Assembly (NCBI GenBank): GCA_948465625.1
Contig: CAOJXM010000069.1
Span: 1 to 6,175, forward strand
Origin: an uncultured Clostridium sp.
GTDB taxonomy: Bacteria > Bacillota > Clostridia > TANB77 > CAG-508
Reading direction: 5' to 3'
Length of the DNA: 6,175 bases
Of this stretch, positions 5,147-6,175 are shown piece by piece; the stretch's first letter is position 1, and every line of letters starts with the position of its first letter. The notes under the pieces are model-generated. The model was not told the DNA's origin. It did no database searches and saw nothing but the letters and a program-made list of their open reading frames with translations. Made by a program: the position numbers and the translations under genes.

Positions 5147-6112
5147 CTAATAATTTTTAAAAACAATACCAATATATTGGTCCAAAAAACTTTGTATGGT
5201 ATTCCAGTATAACTCTGGATTTATTGTTGCTGCCTCTGCATGCCCAGCTCCTTGTATTACTAACTTTTCCTTTGGACAAATAGCAGCATGATAAAGTTCA
5301 TCTATCATATAGGATGGTACAAAAGTATCTTGGTCTCCATGAATAAATAAGATTGGTGTATTTGATTTTCTAACCTGCTTTATAGCAGACGCTTCTTTAA
5401 AATTATACCCTGCTCTTACCTGTGTAACCATACTAGCTAATGGAATTACTGGAAATTTAGAAAAACCAAATATCTCTTTCAGCTGATAGGCAAACTCATC
5501 TTCTACTGATGTATAGCCACAATCTTCTATAATTGCTTTTACGGTATCTGGCAAATTTTCTCCTGATGCCATCATAACAGTTGCTGCTCCCATTGATACA
5601 CCATATAATATAATTTGTGCATCTTCTTGCTTTGCCGTAATTTGGTTTACCCATGATAAAATATCCAATCGATCATGCCACCCCATACCAATATAGTCTC
5701 CTTCGCTTTTCCCATGTCCTCTTAAATCTGGTATTAGTATATTGTATCCCATTTGATAAAACTGTTCTGCTTTATCAAACATTTCACTTCCCTTTGAACA
5801 ATAACCATGTACAATAATGGCCCACAAATCCGAATTTTCTTGTTTTATTTCATAGGCATGCAAATTTAGCAATTGATCACTAGAAAATATATTAGTGTCT
5901 TCCCATTTTACGGTATCAATCCATTTGGTCTGTGCTGTCTCATTTGCTTCTACATCTTGGCTTTGATTATTGGGTGCCTCAAACACAACTGACTTATCTG
6001 TATCAGGATTAAGTGCTAAGTTATAAAAATAGTTTCCTACGCCATATCCGCCTATCATAAACAATAACAACAGAATGGTAATTACTATTACTATAATTTG
6101 TTTCTTTTTCAT
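5147..6112 (-). CDS. Membrane-anchored alpha/beta hydrolase (serine hydrolase, S33/COG1073-like)
   Basis: This complete 321-residue protein has an N-terminal membrane helix (about residues 5-31, after MKKK) with no lipobox, so it is probably anchored with the catalytic domain outside. The alpha/beta hydrolase core begins near residue 64. It shows the oxyanion-hole strand IIVHGY (99-104), DLRGHGKSEG (129-138), the nucleophile elbow GVSMG with S173, the acid D262 in HGDQDTFVP, and H291 in GAGHAEA. The triad is complete, so the enzyme should be active; the closest familiar relatives are YqkD-type hydrolases of unknown substrate. The start is fixed by AAAGGAG six or seven bases before the ATG at 6112. 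It is first in the operon, with its TAG stop 11 bases before the GT-C start. Deacylase, esterase or peptidase activity on an envelope component is possible; the sequence does not say which. Confidence 0.88.
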   Translation of the reverse strand: MKKKQIIVIVITILLLLFMIGGYGVGNYFYNLALNPDTDKSVVFEAPNNQSQDVEANETAQTKWIDTVKWEDTNIFSSDQLLNLHAYEIKQENSDLWAIIVHGYCSKGSEMFDKAEQFYQMGYNILIPDLRGHGKSEGDYIGMGWHDRLDILSWVNQITAKQEDAQIILYGVSMGAATVMMASGENLPDTVKAIIEDCGYTSVEDEFAYQLKEIFGFSKFPVIPLASMVTQVRAGYNFKEASAIKQVRKSNTPILFIHGDQDTFVPSYMIDELYHAAICPKEKLVIQGAGHAEAATINPELYWNTIQSFLDQYIGIVFKNY

Positions 6113-6136
6113 AAACGTCTCCTTTCGCTTGTTGTT

Positions 6137-6165
6137 ATTCTATCATATTCCGTTTTCTATTTCCA
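6137..6165 (-). promoter_or_regulatory. Extended -10 sigma-A promoter of the hydrolase/glycosyltransferase operon
   Basis: On the minus strand TGGAAA (6165-6160) is followed after 17 bases by TAGAAT (6142-6137), with TGA immediately before the -10 (6145-6143), an extended -10 arrangement. Transcription would begin near 6130, leaving a leader of about 18 bases before the ATG at 6112. The -35 is a moderate match (4 of 6). The gene spacing downstream suggests that this promoter serves all genes down to 2854. Confidence 0.55.
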
Positions 6166-6175
6166 CCATTTTTTT

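Overview
This is an AT-rich window (by eye about 28-35% G+C in most genes) from a low-G+C Gram-positive bacterium, most likely of the Clostridia and perhaps Lachnospiraceae-like. The grounds are A/T-ending codons, strong AAGGAG-type ribosome binding sites, sigma-A-type promoters, an RlmCD/RlmD-type rRNA methyltransferase, and a GT2/GT-C glycosyltransferase pair of a kind familiar from clostridia. The genus cannot be fixed from the sequence alone.

Layout, left to right. (1) 1-277, minus: the first 92 codons of an unrecognised, very AT-rich gene that runs off the left edge. (2) 278-411: a compact intergenic region holding a minus-strand terminator (338-368), then an extended -10 promoter (320-328) for the partial gene. 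(3) 412-576, minus: a doubtful 54-residue ORF overlapping the end of rlmD. (4) 537-1958, minus: a complete 23S rRNA m5U methyltransferase (rlmD/rlmCD) with TRAM domain, Fe-S cysteines and catalytic motifs. (5) 1984-2036: divergent promoters whose -10 hexamers overlap. (6) 2046-2774, plus: an unrecognised, soluble, cysteine-rich 242-residue protein whose G+C is visibly higher than its neighbours. (7) 2764-2831: two hairpins between convergent genes, the second a probable bidirectional terminator. (8) 2854-6112, minus: a tightly packed operon, transcribed from about 6130, of a membrane-anchored alpha/beta hydrolase, a polytopic GT-C sugar transferase split by an apparent one-base frameshift, and a GT2 polyprenyl-phosphate sugar synthase.

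The operon suggests modification of an envelope polymer or protein. The GT2 enzyme would charge undecaprenyl phosphate with a sugar in the cytoplasm, the GT-C protein would pass it to an acceptor outside, and the hydrolase would act at the outer face of the membrane. No flippase gene is visible. The most notable observation is the break in the GT-C gene near 3860-3877: its conserved C-terminal membrane domain lies in a different frame, so the gene is disrupted, decoded by frameshifting, or affected by a sequencing error. I found no CRISPR array, tRNA, rRNA, insertion sequence or clear novel system.
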